This document shows positions 43,861 through 53,229 of a stretch of DNA of 64,000 bases, in pieces. A program made the translations under genes and the position numbers. Under the pieces are notes generated by a model. The model saw nothing but the letters and a program-made list of their open reading frames with translations, had not been told where the DNA came from and did not search any database. Position 1 is the stretch's first letter; each line of letters begins with the position of its first letter. Source of the DNA: Sphaerospermopsis sp. SIO1G1 (GTDB lineage Bacteria; Cyanobacteriota; Cyanobacteriia; Cyanobacteriales; Nostocaceae); contig JAAHFX010000004.1 in the NCBI GenBank assembly GCA_010672785.1, positions 338,384 through 402,383 of the forward strand, read 5' to 3'.

Positions 43861-46101
43861 ATGGCTACAGGATTTGTTACAACCCAACCAGCACAAATGC
43901 AGGGATTAGGTGGTTACACTTATGATCCTATCTTTACAGTTGGTGAAACTATTGATGGTTATACTCCTCCAGGTATCTTGGATGGGATGGGTGCTTATGA
44001 ACTGGATGGAAACACAGTTAGAGTTTTAGTTAACCATGAACTACGTGCTAACGTAGGTTATGAATATCAATTAGATAATGGCGCTTCTCTTACAGGTGCA
44101 AGGGTTAGTTATTTTGATATTGATAAAAGTAGTCTGGAAATACTTGATTCTGGTTTAGCTTACGATACCATTTACAACCGTGCAGGTGAAGTTGTAGACG
44201 AAGCTTCCGACTTAGAATTTGGTGGGATTAACCGTTTATGTTCTGCTAACTTAATGGAAGCTTACCAATTTGGTAATGGTAGAGGTTTAGCAGATCGGAT
44301 CTATTTTGCTGGTGAAGAAACCTATGGTGGATCACAGTTTGCTTTAGATGTAGAGACTGGAGAACTGTGGGCGCTTCCCTGGTTCGGCCGTGCTGCATGG
44401 GAAAGTTCAACTGAAATAGATACCGGTAATACAGATCAAGTTGCTTTCATCATTGGTGATGATAGAGGTCCTGCACCATTACTTCTTTACGTTGGTGAAA
44501 AAGATAACAGTGCTGGAGCTAGTTTCTTAGCACGTAACGGTTTAGATAACGGTAAAGTCTACGTCTGGGTTGCTGACGATGGTTCAGAAGATCCCAGAGA
44601 TTTCAATGGTAGTGGTAATACTACTGCTGGTGAGTTTGTAGAAATTGACATCTACCGTCCTGACCAAGCTGGAAGTGCTGTTGATACCGATAATGATGGT
44701 AGCATCCAGGATGAATTTGGTTATGATGAACTAGGATTTGCGACTCAGTTCCAACAAGATGTATTGTCTTCGGGATTAGACTTTGCAAATAGCTTTCATG
44801 ATGTTGCAAAACAAGGAACAGACACAACTGCTGGTGGTTTCTTATTCTCCCGTCCTGAAGACGTAGCTACTGATCCCTTTGATGGTACAAGAGCAGTATT
44901 AGCTTCTACAGGTCGTACAAGTGTTTTTGATGGTTTTGATACCTGGGGAACAACATACATTGTTGATGTTGACTTTGGTGCTAATGCAATTACTGCTGAT
45001 TTGAACATCCTTTATGATGCTAATGAAGCAGATAAACAAGACTTTGGTTTACGTAGTCCTGATAACCTAGATTGGGCTGATGATGGTTTAATTTATCTTC
45101 AGGAAGATAGAGCTATTAGTTCTAGTCTATATGGTGCAAGTTCTGGAGAAGAATCTTCTGTTTGGACTATCGATCCCTTTGCTGCTGATCCTGATACAAC
45201 TGCAACCCGTGTAGCACAAATGGATCGTTCTGGTGTACCTTCAGATCAAACTGATAGTGATCCTACTGATTTAGGTGATTGGGAATCTTCCGGTATTTTG
45301 GATGTATCTACCTTATTTGGTAATGATCCTGGTGAATTGTTAATACTCAACGTTCAAGCTCACAGTTTACGTGATGGTAACATCATCAACAAACCCGGTT
45401 TAGATACTGATGGAGATGGCACAGTTACAGCTAATGATAACTTGGTGCAAGGTGGTCAGTTAGCATTCTTAACAACTCCTGACGCTTCTTTAATTCAAGA
45501 TTCTCAGTTGGTATCTGGTTCTACTGGTGCAGATACCTTAATTGGTGGAGCTGACTTTGATGGAATTAATGATACAGTCTTCACCGGTGCAGGTGGAGAT
45601 GAAATAGATGTTACCTTCGCTGGTGGTTTAGCTGGTAATAACCGTATCTTCAGCGGTAGTGGTGCAGATGCCATTTTTGTGGGAGATGGAGACAGAGCAT
45701 TTGGTGGTAGTGGTGATGATGAAATCTTTGCTACTAATGCTACTGGTTATCGCATTTCCGGTGGTGCTGGAAATGATCAAATCTTCTTAGGTGCGGATGG
45801 TCGCGCTTTAGGTGGTGAAGGTGATGATGAATTCTACGTTATTGAAGGTGGTGGAAATATCATCGCTGGTGATGAAGGTGCTGATCAATTCTGGATCGTT
45901 ACTGGTAATATACCTGCTGAAGCTAATACCATTACTGACTTTGAAATGGGTACTGATGTCTTAGGTATTGGTGCTGCTGGTCTAACTTTTGCTGACTTAA
46001 CTTTAAGTGGTAATGACATTATGATTGATGGTACAACCGTTGCTACTTTAAATGGTGTGAATACTGCTAGTTTGACTGCTGCTGATTTTGCTTTTGCATA
46101 G
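43861..46101 (+). CDS. PhoX-like secreted alkaline phosphatase (DUF839) with RTX-like secretion tail
   Basis: I start it at the Met of MATGFVTTQPAQMQ because GAGGAA lies just upstream; a longer frame begins four codons earlier. The 747-residue protein has a catalytic part (about residues 1-540) of the DUF839/PhoX type: DGMGAYELDGNTVRVLVNHE, then SDLEFGGINRLCSANL, FAGEETYGGSQFALDVETG and LFGNDPGELLILNVQAHS. PhoX enzymes are Ca/Fe-dependent phosphomonoesterases. The tail (about 551-747) has RTX-like GGxGxD blocks and ends in DFAFA; it is nearly identical to the tails of the two phosphatases downstream. No Sec signal, so type I secretion is likely. Confidence 0.75.
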   Translation: MATGFVTTQPAQMQGLGGYTYDPIFTVGETIDGYTPPGILDGMGAYELDGNTVRVLVNHELRANVGYEYQLDNGASLTGARVSYFDIDKSSLEILDSGLAYDTIYNRAGEVVDEASDLEFGGINRLCSANLMEAYQFGNGRGLADRIYFAGEETYGGSQFALDVETGELWALPWFGRAAWESSTEIDTGNTDQVAFIIGDDRGPAPLLLYVGEKDNSAGASFLARNGLDNGKVYVWVADDGSEDPRDFNGSGNTTAGEFVEIDIYRPDQAGSAVDTDNDGSIQDEFGYDELGFATQFQQDVLSSGLDFANSFHDVAKQGTDTTAGGFLFSRPEDVATDPFDGTRAVLASTGRTSVFDGFDTWGTTYIVDVDFGANAITADLNILYDANEADKQDFGLRSPDNLDWADDGLIYLQEDRAISSSLYGASSGEESSVWTIDPFAADPDTTATRVAQMDRSGVPSDQTDSDPTDLGDWESSGILDVSTLFGNDPGELLILNVQAHSLRDGNIINKPGLDTDGDGTVTANDNLVQGGQLAFLTTPDASLIQDSQLVSGSTGADTLIGGADFDGINDTVFTGAGGDEIDVTFAGGLAGNNRIFSGSGADAIFVGDGDRAFGGSGDDEIFATNATGYRISGGAGNDQIFLGADGRALGGEGDDEFYVIEGGGNIIAGDEGADQFWIVTGNIPAEANTITDFEMGTDVLGIGAAGLTFADLTLSGNDIMIDGTTVATLNGVNTASLTAADFAFA

Positions 46102-46178
46102 AAACAATCAAATAGTTTTTTGATTTTTGACCTGGAACTTTTTAATCCTCAATTTCTTAGGAAGTTGGGGATTTTTTT
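45514..46178 (+). repeat. Phosphatase tail-terminator cassette, copy 1
   Basis: Encodes ~195 residues starting GADTLIGGADFDGINDTVF and ending DFAFA, plus the stop, a conserved ACCTGGAACT linker and the terminator. The same block, with strong nucleotide identity, is at 55566-56248 and 60229-60906. Confidence 0.9.
46144..46178 (+). terminator. Terminator after the PhoX-like gene
   Basis: Stem AATCCTCAA/TTGGGGATT (one G-U pair) with a TTTCTTAGGAAG loop and a T-run. Identical stem in the terminators after the other two phosphatases. Confidence 0.88.
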
Positions 46179-46453
46179 GTCTAGGACTTACCCAGAAGTT
46201 AAGGAAGAAACGTTCGCGTAGCGTGTCATCATACCACGAAGGTACGAGGAAAACTAAGGTAAGAGGGTTGGAGAGATATTTGGTGTTGATATTAAGTCCG
46301 GGTAATAACTTACGATATAAGTTTTTTGTGAATAATACCAAATCCGGTTGCCAATAGATATGATAAGTATTTACTCGGACATGATATGATATCAAACAAT
46401 ATCTTTAAGTAGTTGTAAATATTCCTGCTCCAAAACATTATTAAAACCGAAAA

Positions 46454-47206
46454 ATGTCAACTAATTTTCAAGTCCGTCTACCAGAAAATTCAAAACCTTT
46501 ACCCGCCCATGAAGAATATTTTTTTATTACAGAAAATGGTGTAGAACGGTGTTTAAGACTTCATGATTATGCCGCAGTTTATAGTATTCCTGGATTGTAT
46601 GAATATCTGCTGTTAGAAAAGCTTAACTATCATTCTCATGAATTTATGGCTTCCTTATTAAATGATAATTTGAAAAATAGTGGGGAATCTATTCAGGATT
46701 TAAAAATATTAGACTTAGGAGCAGGAACTGGATTATTTGGTCAAGCTATCAGCAAATTTGGGATCGAATCAATTATTGGTATTGATATTATTCCTGAAGC
46801 TGCTCAAGCAGCACAGCGAGATTATCCAGGAATTTATGAAGACTATTTTGTGGAGGATTTAACTCAATTATCACCAACAACTGGTGAAATTATTAAACAG
46901 AAAAAACTCAATTGTTTTGTTTGTTGTTCTGCTTTTGCTGACGATCATATTCCTGGTATAGCTTTTGCTACAGGTGTGAATTTGATTGAAAATCAAGGTT
47001 GGGTTTTATTTAATGTTAGTAAAAATTGTTATGAATGTGAGAGCAATTGTCCTGATTTTGTTAATTTTTACCGTCAGTTAATTGAGCAAGGTTATTTACA
47101 AATTCATTGTACAGAATCTTATCTACATCGTCACTTTTTTAGTGGTCATCCTCTAGAATATGTGGCAATTATCGCTAAAAAGCAAGCTGATATTCCTATC
47201 GGTTAA
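46454..47206 (+). CDS. Class I SAM-dependent methyltransferase
   Basis: A 250-residue cytoplasmic enzyme. Motif I is ILDLGAGTGLFG (about residues 86-97), motif II GIDIIPEAA, then a Cys-rich region CFVCCSAFADDH where acidic binding would be expected, and the C-terminal strand EYVAIIAKK. The N-terminal 70 residues form a lid (LHDYAAVYSIPGLYEYLLLE). The substrate cannot be told; a role in metabolite methylation is open. It is an isolated plus-strand gene between a phosphatase and an RND pump. Confidence 0.85.
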   Translation: MSTNFQVRLPENSKPLPAHEEYFFITENGVERCLRLHDYAAVYSIPGLYEYLLLEKLNYHSHEFMASLLNDNLKNSGESIQDLKILDLGAGTGLFGQAISKFGIESIIGIDIIPEAAQAAQRDYPGIYEDYFVEDLTQLSPTTGEIIKQKKLNCFVCCSAFADDHIPGIAFATGVNLIENQGWVLFNVSKNCYECESNCPDFVNFYRQLIEQGYLQIHCTESYLHRHFFSGHPLEYVAIIAKKQADIPIG

Positions 47207-47309
47207 AATTTATAGCTGTTGCTGAATCAGAGTATTATTTCTTGTATTTTAAATTTGATACTTTAATTCAGCGATATTAATTAGGGCTTGCTGAATCAAT
47301 GTGAACACA

Positions 47310-50300
47310 TTACAAGTAAAATGAGCTTAAATTTTTATTCAGCTTTTGCAAGGACATGATCAAATCATCAACAAAGGTATAAACTACAGGAATGACAATT
47401 AATGTTAACAAAGTAGAAATAGATAAACCTCCTAAAATCACAGTAGCGATGGGAGAATAAGCATCCATACCGGTTTCGGGATAAAAAGCTAATCTCACTA
47501 ATACAATCATAGTGGTTAATGTAGTCATAAAAATTGCTTTTAATCTGACTGGCCCAGATTCTTGAATAGCTTCCCTTCTGGGAACACCAGCTTGGCGTTT
47601 AGTTAAGATTAATTCTAATAATAAAATAGCGGCAGAAACGGAAATTCCTGATAAAATGATGATGCCTAAAATTGAAACAGTAGATAAAGTTTGTTGAGCT
47701 AAAATTAATGCCCCAAATACACCTAATAGTTCTAAAGGAATAGATAACATCATGACCAAAGGTTGAATAAAAGAACTAAATTGAATTACTAAAATCAGAT
47801 AAATCAAAATTAAAGAAACAATCAAACCTTTGAGTAAACGATCAAATTCAATCATCATATCCGTCATATCTCCCATAGAATCTAAACCATAACCAGGGGG
47901 AAAGGTGATATCTTGTCCTGCTTGCATGGCGATCGCCATTGATAAGTTCATTGATGCAGGGTTACGTTTACGATAAAAACCATTCACATAAACCACCCGC
48001 TTCCCATTTACCCTTTCTACCAAAGTTGGACCCTGACTCGGTTCTAAACTCGCAACCATTGATAAAGGGATCTGTTCCCCTCCAGGTGTGGTGATGTAGG
48101 TTGAGGCTAAATCTTGAAAATTCCCCCGATTTTCCTGGTCATAACGTACCAAAATACCATTAGGGCGTAAATTAGGAAGATTGTAAAAACTGCGGGTATA
48201 TCCTCCATTTAAAGCATATTTAGCCTGTTCTGACACCATAGCTAAATTTAAACCTAATTCTTGAGCGCGACGGCGATCCAGTTTTAATTGATATTCCGGT
48301 TGGGTAAAGCTAGAACTAGTATGTGTCATGACAATATCAGGATTATTGGCAGCAATTTTTAATACCTGTTGTGCCAAATCATGTAAAGTTTCTAACTCTT
48401 CCCCATACACAGCAATTTGGATCGGTGCAGCAGAGGTAGCCATGACATCCACACCCATTTCTTTCATGGAAATTCGTCGTAATCCAGGAATAGTTTGCTG
48501 TGCCTGGTTTTCCACGTCATCCATAATTTGCCAAATATCTCGCTGACGTTCCCCCAAGGGTTTCAAGGTGACAATCATAGATGCCGTATTTACCCCGCCC
48601 ATACTGTAAGCACTAAAATAGGTACTATTACGGGTAAACTCAAAACCAACTTCTGTAGAAACCTTGTCAATTTCTGGCTGTGCTAACAAAATTTCTTCAA
48701 ATTGCTGGGATGCTTGATCTGTGCGTTGAAAAGATGCTCCTGGTTCAACTTCTAGGGTGGCCATAAACTGTCCTGAATCCCCTAATGGCATCATTTCTTG
48801 GGGAATAAAATCATATATAGCAAAGGCAAAAACAATTAATGCACCTGTTAGAGCTAAGGTAATTTCTCGATTGTTTAAACTAATATTTAATAGCCAACTA
48901 TAACCTTTTTCTAAATTAGCAAATCCAGTGGAAACAGGACTTAATAACCTTTGTAACCAGCTTTTTATTTTTCCTGTTTCTCTCCCAATTGGTTTGAGGA
49001 AAAAAGCAGCTAATAAGGGAATTAAAGTAATAGAAACTAATAAGGAAGCAATAAAAGCAAACACCATAGGATATACCAACCCTATGAACATTAATCCCGT
49101 TAAACCTCCTGCCAAAACTGTTGGTAATAAAGCAGCAATCATCACACAACTAGCCGCAGCACTGGCTAAAAATACTTCTCCTGTTCCTTCAATGGCGGCT
49201 TTGCGGGGATTTTTACCTAATTTCAAATGTCTATCAATGGAATCAATCACAATAATGGAATCATCCACTAATTTACCGATCGCCATCATCATTCCTATTA
49301 AAGTTGAGGAATTTAAAGACATGGCCAGAGGCATAAATGGTAATAAAGACAAAGCCAAAGACATGGGAATAGAAATCATGACAATGGCTGTTGCCCGAAA
49401 ATCTTCTAGGAAAATTAAAATAATAATTCCTGCTAACAAAACACTGATTAAAAGTTCTCCTGTGGTACTATCTTTGATTAAATTAACTAAGAAGGAATTA
49501 TCATAAGCCTCTTCAAATTCTAATCCTGGATATTGCAATTTAATTTGTGCTAATTCTTTGCGGATACTGCTAATTACTTGAGGAGAACTAGAATCCGGTT
49601 TTTGAATAATATTAACTGCTAAAGCTGACTCACCATTATAACGATAACCACTACGTTTTTCTTCGTAGGTGTCTTTAACTTCTGCTACATCTCGAATATA
49701 GACAATTCTGCCCCCCATCTCATACAGGGGATAATCTGCTACCATTTGGGCATTTACCGCCCGATCATCTACCCTAACCAGGATTTCTGTATCTCCTCTG
49801 GTTAAGACTCCCGCACCCTGACTGATGTTATTTCTATCAATGGCATTTCTGACATCTAAAATAGAGAGTCCGTAAGCAGCTAATTTCTGCCGGTTGACGA
49901 TGATCTGTAGTTGACGACGATATCCACCAAAAATGGATACTGCTTGTACATTTGTGACTTGAGTCAGGCGATCCACTAAGGTATTATCAGCAAATTCCCG
50001 TAATTGTACAGGGTCCCATCCGTCCCCCCGTAAGGCTAAGGTTAAAACAGGACGATTGAGGGGATCTATGGGTAAAACCCAGTAAGAACGGGTATTAATC
50101 CCATCTAAAGGTAAATCTCCCTCTGCTGCTTTCATCACACTTTGTACTTCTTGTACGGCGCTGTCAATATTTCCCCCCCAAGCAAACTGTACTGTCACTA
50201 AGGACATATCCTGCTGGGAACTGGAACGGACAAATCGCACTCCATCCAGTACGGTGAGTCTTTGTTCTATGGGTTTACTGATGTGGGTTTCTACTTCTGT

Positions 50301-50474
50301 GGGGGTTTGTCCTGTAGCCATTGTGACTATTGCTACTAAAGGACTCTGTACATAGGGCATCATCCGTACAGGGATAATAATTAAGGTGAGTACGGAGAGA
50401 ATGATTACACCGATGTACAGAGCGATAGTAATGACAGGATTACGAATTGACCACTGTGTTAATAAGCTTTTCAT
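47310..50474 (-). CDS. RND family heavy-metal or multidrug efflux pump (inner-membrane)
   Basis: A 1054-residue RND permease with 12 predicted helices and two large periplasmic loops. It starts in the standard way (LLTQWSIRNPVITIALYIGV), has the helix-4 GKLVDDSIIVID proton-relay acidic pair near residue 405, and a repeated second half (FSSFIQPLVMMLSIPLEL, GIIILSGISVSAAILLLE). The nearest type is the CzcA/CusA or HAE1 group. It is the last gene of an operon with the adaptor and the YtkA-like lipoprotein. That context, and the metal-binding N-terminus of the adaptor, favours metal (Cu/Ag-like) export. Confidence 0.93.
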   Translation of the reverse strand: MKSLLTQWSIRNPVITIALYIGVIILSVLTLIIIPVRMMPYVQSPLVAIVTMATGQTPTEVETHISKPIEQRLTVLDGVRFVRSSSQQDMSLVTVQFAWGGNIDSAVQEVQSVMKAAEGDLPLDGINTRSYWVLPIDPLNRPVLTLALRGDGWDPVQLREFADNTLVDRLTQVTNVQAVSIFGGYRRQLQIIVNRQKLAAYGLSILDVRNAIDRNNISQGAGVLTRGDTEILVRVDDRAVNAQMVADYPLYEMGGRIVYIRDVAEVKDTYEEKRSGYRYNGESALAVNIIQKPDSSSPQVISSIRKELAQIKLQYPGLEFEEAYDNSFLVNLIKDSTTGELLISVLLAGIIILIFLEDFRATAIVMISIPMSLALSLLPFMPLAMSLNSSTLIGMMMAIGKLVDDSIIVIDSIDRHLKLGKNPRKAAIEGTGEVFLASAAASCVMIAALLPTVLAGGLTGLMFIGLVYPMVFAFIASLLVSITLIPLLAAFFLKPIGRETGKIKSWLQRLLSPVSTGFANLEKGYSWLLNISLNNREITLALTGALIVFAFAIYDFIPQEMMPLGDSGQFMATLEVEPGASFQRTDQASQQFEEILLAQPEIDKVSTEVGFEFTRNSTYFSAYSMGGVNTASMIVTLKPLGERQRDIWQIMDDVENQAQQTIPGLRRISMKEMGVDVMATSAAPIQIAVYGEELETLHDLAQQVLKIAANNPDIVMTHTSSSFTQPEYQLKLDRRRAQELGLNLAMVSEQAKYALNGGYTRSFYNLPNLRPNGILVRYDQENRGNFQDLASTYITTPGGEQIPLSMVASLEPSQGPTLVERVNGKRVVYVNGFYRKRNPASMNLSMAIAMQAGQDITFPPGYGLDSMGDMTDMMIEFDRLLKGLIVSLILIYLILVIQFSSFIQPLVMMLSIPLELLGVFGALILAQQTLSTVSILGIIILSGISVSAAILLLELILTKRQAGVPRREAIQESGPVRLKAIFMTTLTTMIVLVRLAFYPETGMDAYSPIATVILGGLSISTLLTLIVIPVVYTFVDDLIMSLQKLNKNLSSFYL

Positions 50475-50728
50475 GGATTAAATTAGTCAGTTTTTAATAT
50501 TTTTGATGATTGATAAAAAACTGCCTTGAATAATATTTTGACTACAAATTAATAGTCTAAATCTTGTGGGGTTTACCAGTGCTAAACCCCTACTATAGTG
50601 ATCCGATTTGATTCATGAATTTTTCGTGGAGGTAGGGAACTCTTAACAGGTAACAGGGAACAGGAAAGAAGATTGTCAGTATGTACTGAGTTCTGTTCAA
50701 AAATCAAATAGGAGTCCTATATTCTTAA
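50475..50728. other. Intergenic region of the efflux operon
   Basis: About 254 bases between the lipoprotein gene and the pump gene, longer than usual for an operon. AT-rich with a short TAACAGG direct repeat (about 50644-50661). No gene. Confidence 0.4.
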
Positions 50729-51169
50729 TTATTTCTCTTTTACTTGAACGGTGATTTTGTTTTCACCTTTATATTTTGCATCTTTAATTTTTGCTGCCAA
50801 ATTCCAAGTTCCAGTCATACTAAAATTGGTTTTTACTTTAAATTGTCCTGCCGTTTTTGTGGGTTCAATTTCTACTTTAGAAATCATTGGATCTTGTCCT
50901 TCCATTGGCATAGTTGAACTAACTTCGATATTTTCAACTTTGATAGCTTGACCAGAGGAGGGATCTTTAACTTCTAAAATTAATTCTGTATCACCCATTG
51001 CAATGTCACTTTGGGGTTGAATTAATGCAACTGTGGCAGTTTTTTGTACTGCTGATGTTTGGGTTGCAGGTTGAGTATTGTCTGTTTGAGAGGATGTTTG
51101 ATTCGAGGGAGGGGTACAAGAGGCGATTATTAAACTAATGGGTAAGATTAATGGAATGAGTTTTTTCAT
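50729..51169 (-). CDS. YtkA/FixH-like lipoprotein of the efflux operon
   Basis: A 146-residue lipoprotein. The N-terminus has a lipobox IIASC (Cys18 as lipid anchor). A low-complexity S/T/Q linker is followed by one YtkA-like beta domain: MGDTELILEVKDPSSGQAIK, then MPMEGQDPMISKVEIEP with its methionines (a copper-type site is possible), and GTWNLAAKIKDAKYKG. The same domain is fused to the C-terminus of the adaptor just upstream. The domain is associated with copper handling in known proteins. Likely a periplasmic metal-binding partner. Confidence 0.88.
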   Translation of the reverse strand: MKKLIPLILPISLIIASCTPPSNQTSSQTDNTQPATQTSAVQKTATVALIQPQSDIAMGDTELILEVKDPSSGQAIKVENIEVSSTMPMEGQDPMISKVEIEPTKTAGQFKVKTNFSMTGTWNLAAKIKDAKYKGENKITVQVKEK

Positions 51170-51304
51170 GATTTTGGGTTTTTATTATCAAAGATGGTTA
51201 GTTATTAGGAACACATTTTAACATATATTTTCAGAAAATCAAGTTAGTTATTTATATTTAGGTACAAACGAATTAGGGTAGCAAAAATATACTTTTTTGA
51301 AAGT

Positions 51305-52918
51305 TTACTTAACTAAGATTTTAAAATCTTTTTTAGCTTGGTAATTAGAATCTTTTATATTTACGGAAATCACCCATTCTCCTTTCATTCCCAGGAAGGT
51401 TTCTGCTTTAAATCTACCTGGTTTTGGTTCTGGTTTTATTTCGACTTTTGCGGTCATTGGTGCCATGTTTTTCATAGGCATAGTGGCTTTAATTTCTATT
51501 TCTTTAATATCTAAGGATTGTTGATTTTTGCTATCAATTACTTCAAAAATAAATTCAGCATCACCGATTTTAACTTCAGGGGAACTAGCTAATTTAATTA
51601 CGGTGTGATTTTGACTTTTTTGTTGTGCTGAGGTGAGGGATTTTTCAGGGAGATTAACAACTTTAATGGGGGAGTTTTCAATTAGTTTATGATATCCAGC
51701 AGTAATGATTGCTGTTCCTGGTTCTATTCCTTGGGTAATTTGAGCGCGATCGCCATTTCTTATTCCTAATTCTACTGGTTTTCTGACCGCTGTTTCTCCT
51801 TGAACTATCCACACTGCTGGTTGATCTTGAAATGTTATTAGCGCAGAGTTTGGAACTGTTAAAGCATTAGGTTGATTTTGAGTTATCAGTTCCATTTCTA
51901 TGAATTGTCCTGATTTTAATTTGTTTCCGGGATTATTAACTATTGCTTCAACAGTAACGGTGCGGGTTTGGTTGTTGGTTTGGGGAAAAATGCTGGTAAT
52001 ATTACCGTTAATGGTGAGATTTGTACCGGGAATTTTGGCTATGATAGCAGAACCAGAACCGATTTTTACAGCATCGGATTGAGCTATATTTGCTTGTAAA
52101 CGCAGACGTTGATAATCTCCTATTTTTAAGATTCCCATTCCTGGTTGAACTACTACTCCCGGATCTACCATTCTTTCTTGGACAATACCGTTAATGGGAG
52201 CTTTAATTTGGGTATAGCTAGACATTATTCTAGCTGTAGCTGTTTTTGCTTTTGCTTGTTGAATTTTGGCTTGATCATTGACTACTTTTGCTTCTAAACT
52301 GACTAATTTAACTTTTGCTGCTGATAATTCTGCTTGTTTTGCTTGAAGTTGACTTTCTACTATATCATAGTCATCTTGAGCGATCGCTCCTTCCCTAACT
52401 AACAGTGCAAATCTATCTAATCTTTTCTGTAAATAATTTAAATCTGCGGTTATTTCTTGGATCTTATTTTTTTGTTCTAATGTTTCAATGCGACTAATTT
52501 CTAACGCTGTTCGCATGGTGTCTGTTTCTGCTTGCGCTTGGGATACTTCTGTTAATAATTCACTAGCACTAATTTGAGCTAATATTTGACCTGTGGTAAT
52601 GCGATCGCCTGGATATACTGAATAATTAGTTAATTGTCCTGCTACTCTGGGATAAACTGTAACTACTTGGTAAGGTTGAATAGATCCTGTATATTTTACC
52701 TTTGCTTGTAATAATTCCGGTTTAATAACTTCGATGGTGACAGGAGTAGGGTTAAAAGAACCATCCACTTTCATCATTTCATCATGGGACATATCATGAC
52801 CACTATGATCCATAACTGATGTGGCTGATTTTAATTGGTCTGTTACTAACAAAATACTACCACTGAGGATGGTAAAAATTCCTATTCCTAAAGTTGTTTT
52901 ATTAACAAGAGTTTTCAT
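51305..52918 (-). CDS. RND adaptor (HlyD/CusB type) with an appended YtkA-like domain
   Basis: A 537-residue membrane-fusion protein, first gene of the efflux operon. A membrane anchor (about residues 11-30) is followed by a His/Met-rich N-terminus (SVMDHSGHDMSHDEMM), a CusB-like metal-binding motif. Then come a lipoyl half, a coiled-coil hairpin with QAKQAELSAAKVKLVSLEAK (about 155-225), a barrel domain and VQERMVDPGVVVQPGMGILK. The C-terminal ~100 residues repeat the YtkA-like fold of the downstream lipoprotein (MPMKNMAPMTAKVEIKPEP). Such a C-terminal fusion is unusual for this family. Confidence 0.92.
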   Translation of the reverse strand: MKTLVNKTTLGIGIFTILSGSILLVTDQLKSATSVMDHSGHDMSHDEMMKVDGSFNPTPVTIEVIKPELLQAKVKYTGSIQPYQVVTVYPRVAGQLTNYSVYPGDRITTGQILAQISASELLTEVSQAQAETDTMRTALEISRIETLEQKNKIQEITADLNYLQKRLDRFALLVREGAIAQDDYDIVESQLQAKQAELSAAKVKLVSLEAKVVNDQAKIQQAKAKTATARIMSSYTQIKAPINGIVQERMVDPGVVVQPGMGILKIGDYQRLRLQANIAQSDAVKIGSGSAIIAKIPGTNLTINGNITSIFPQTNNQTRTVTVEAIVNNPGNKLKSGQFIEMELITQNQPNALTVPNSALITFQDQPAVWIVQGETAVRKPVELGIRNGDRAQITQGIEPGTAIITAGYHKLIENSPIKVVNLPEKSLTSAQQKSQNHTVIKLASSPEVKIGDAEFIFEVIDSKNQQSLDIKEIEIKATMPMKNMAPMTAKVEIKPEPKPGRFKAETFLGMKGEWVISVNIKDSNYQAKKDFKILVK

Positions 52919-53229
52919 ATTTTCCCTGGTGGAACAGCAATGGGTATTATAACAAAAGTATTTTCTGATGGACGTTGGAGATTTTTTTATTTCACGCAGA
53001 GACGCAGAGTACGCATAGATGAGATTTTGATGATTAATGTTTTTAACTTTTTGTTTAATAAAACATATTCTAATATTAATCTCTCCGTGAAATTATTGGC
53101 ATGAAGTGAATTTCTGAACTTCTTCCTTTATAACTGACTAATTCTGAAAACGACAAGGTTAGTTAGATGATGATTGGTTAAAGAAATTCATGATTGGTAG
53201 TTTCAATCAATTTAAGAAGAGAGAAGGAT
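52919..53229. other. Divergent intergenic region between the efflux operon and the GDPD gene
   Basis: About 310 bases holding the promoters of two divergent genes. There is a typical CACGCAGAGACGCAGAGTACGC common repeat fragment (about 52994-53015). Nothing else seen. Confidence 0.45.

Noticed and set aside
46108..46395. 95-codon minus-strand ORF after the PhoX-like gene
   Set aside because: It runs over the plus-strand terminator and a repeat fragment; no motif.
48928..49506. 192-codon plus-strand ORF opposite the RND pump
   Set aside because: Antisense to a conserved pump region; Lys/Ile/Asn-rich composition fits a shadow frame.
53157..53182. Pho box before the GDPD gene
   Set aside because: The two GGTTA repeats are 19 bases apart, which does not fit the 11-base step.
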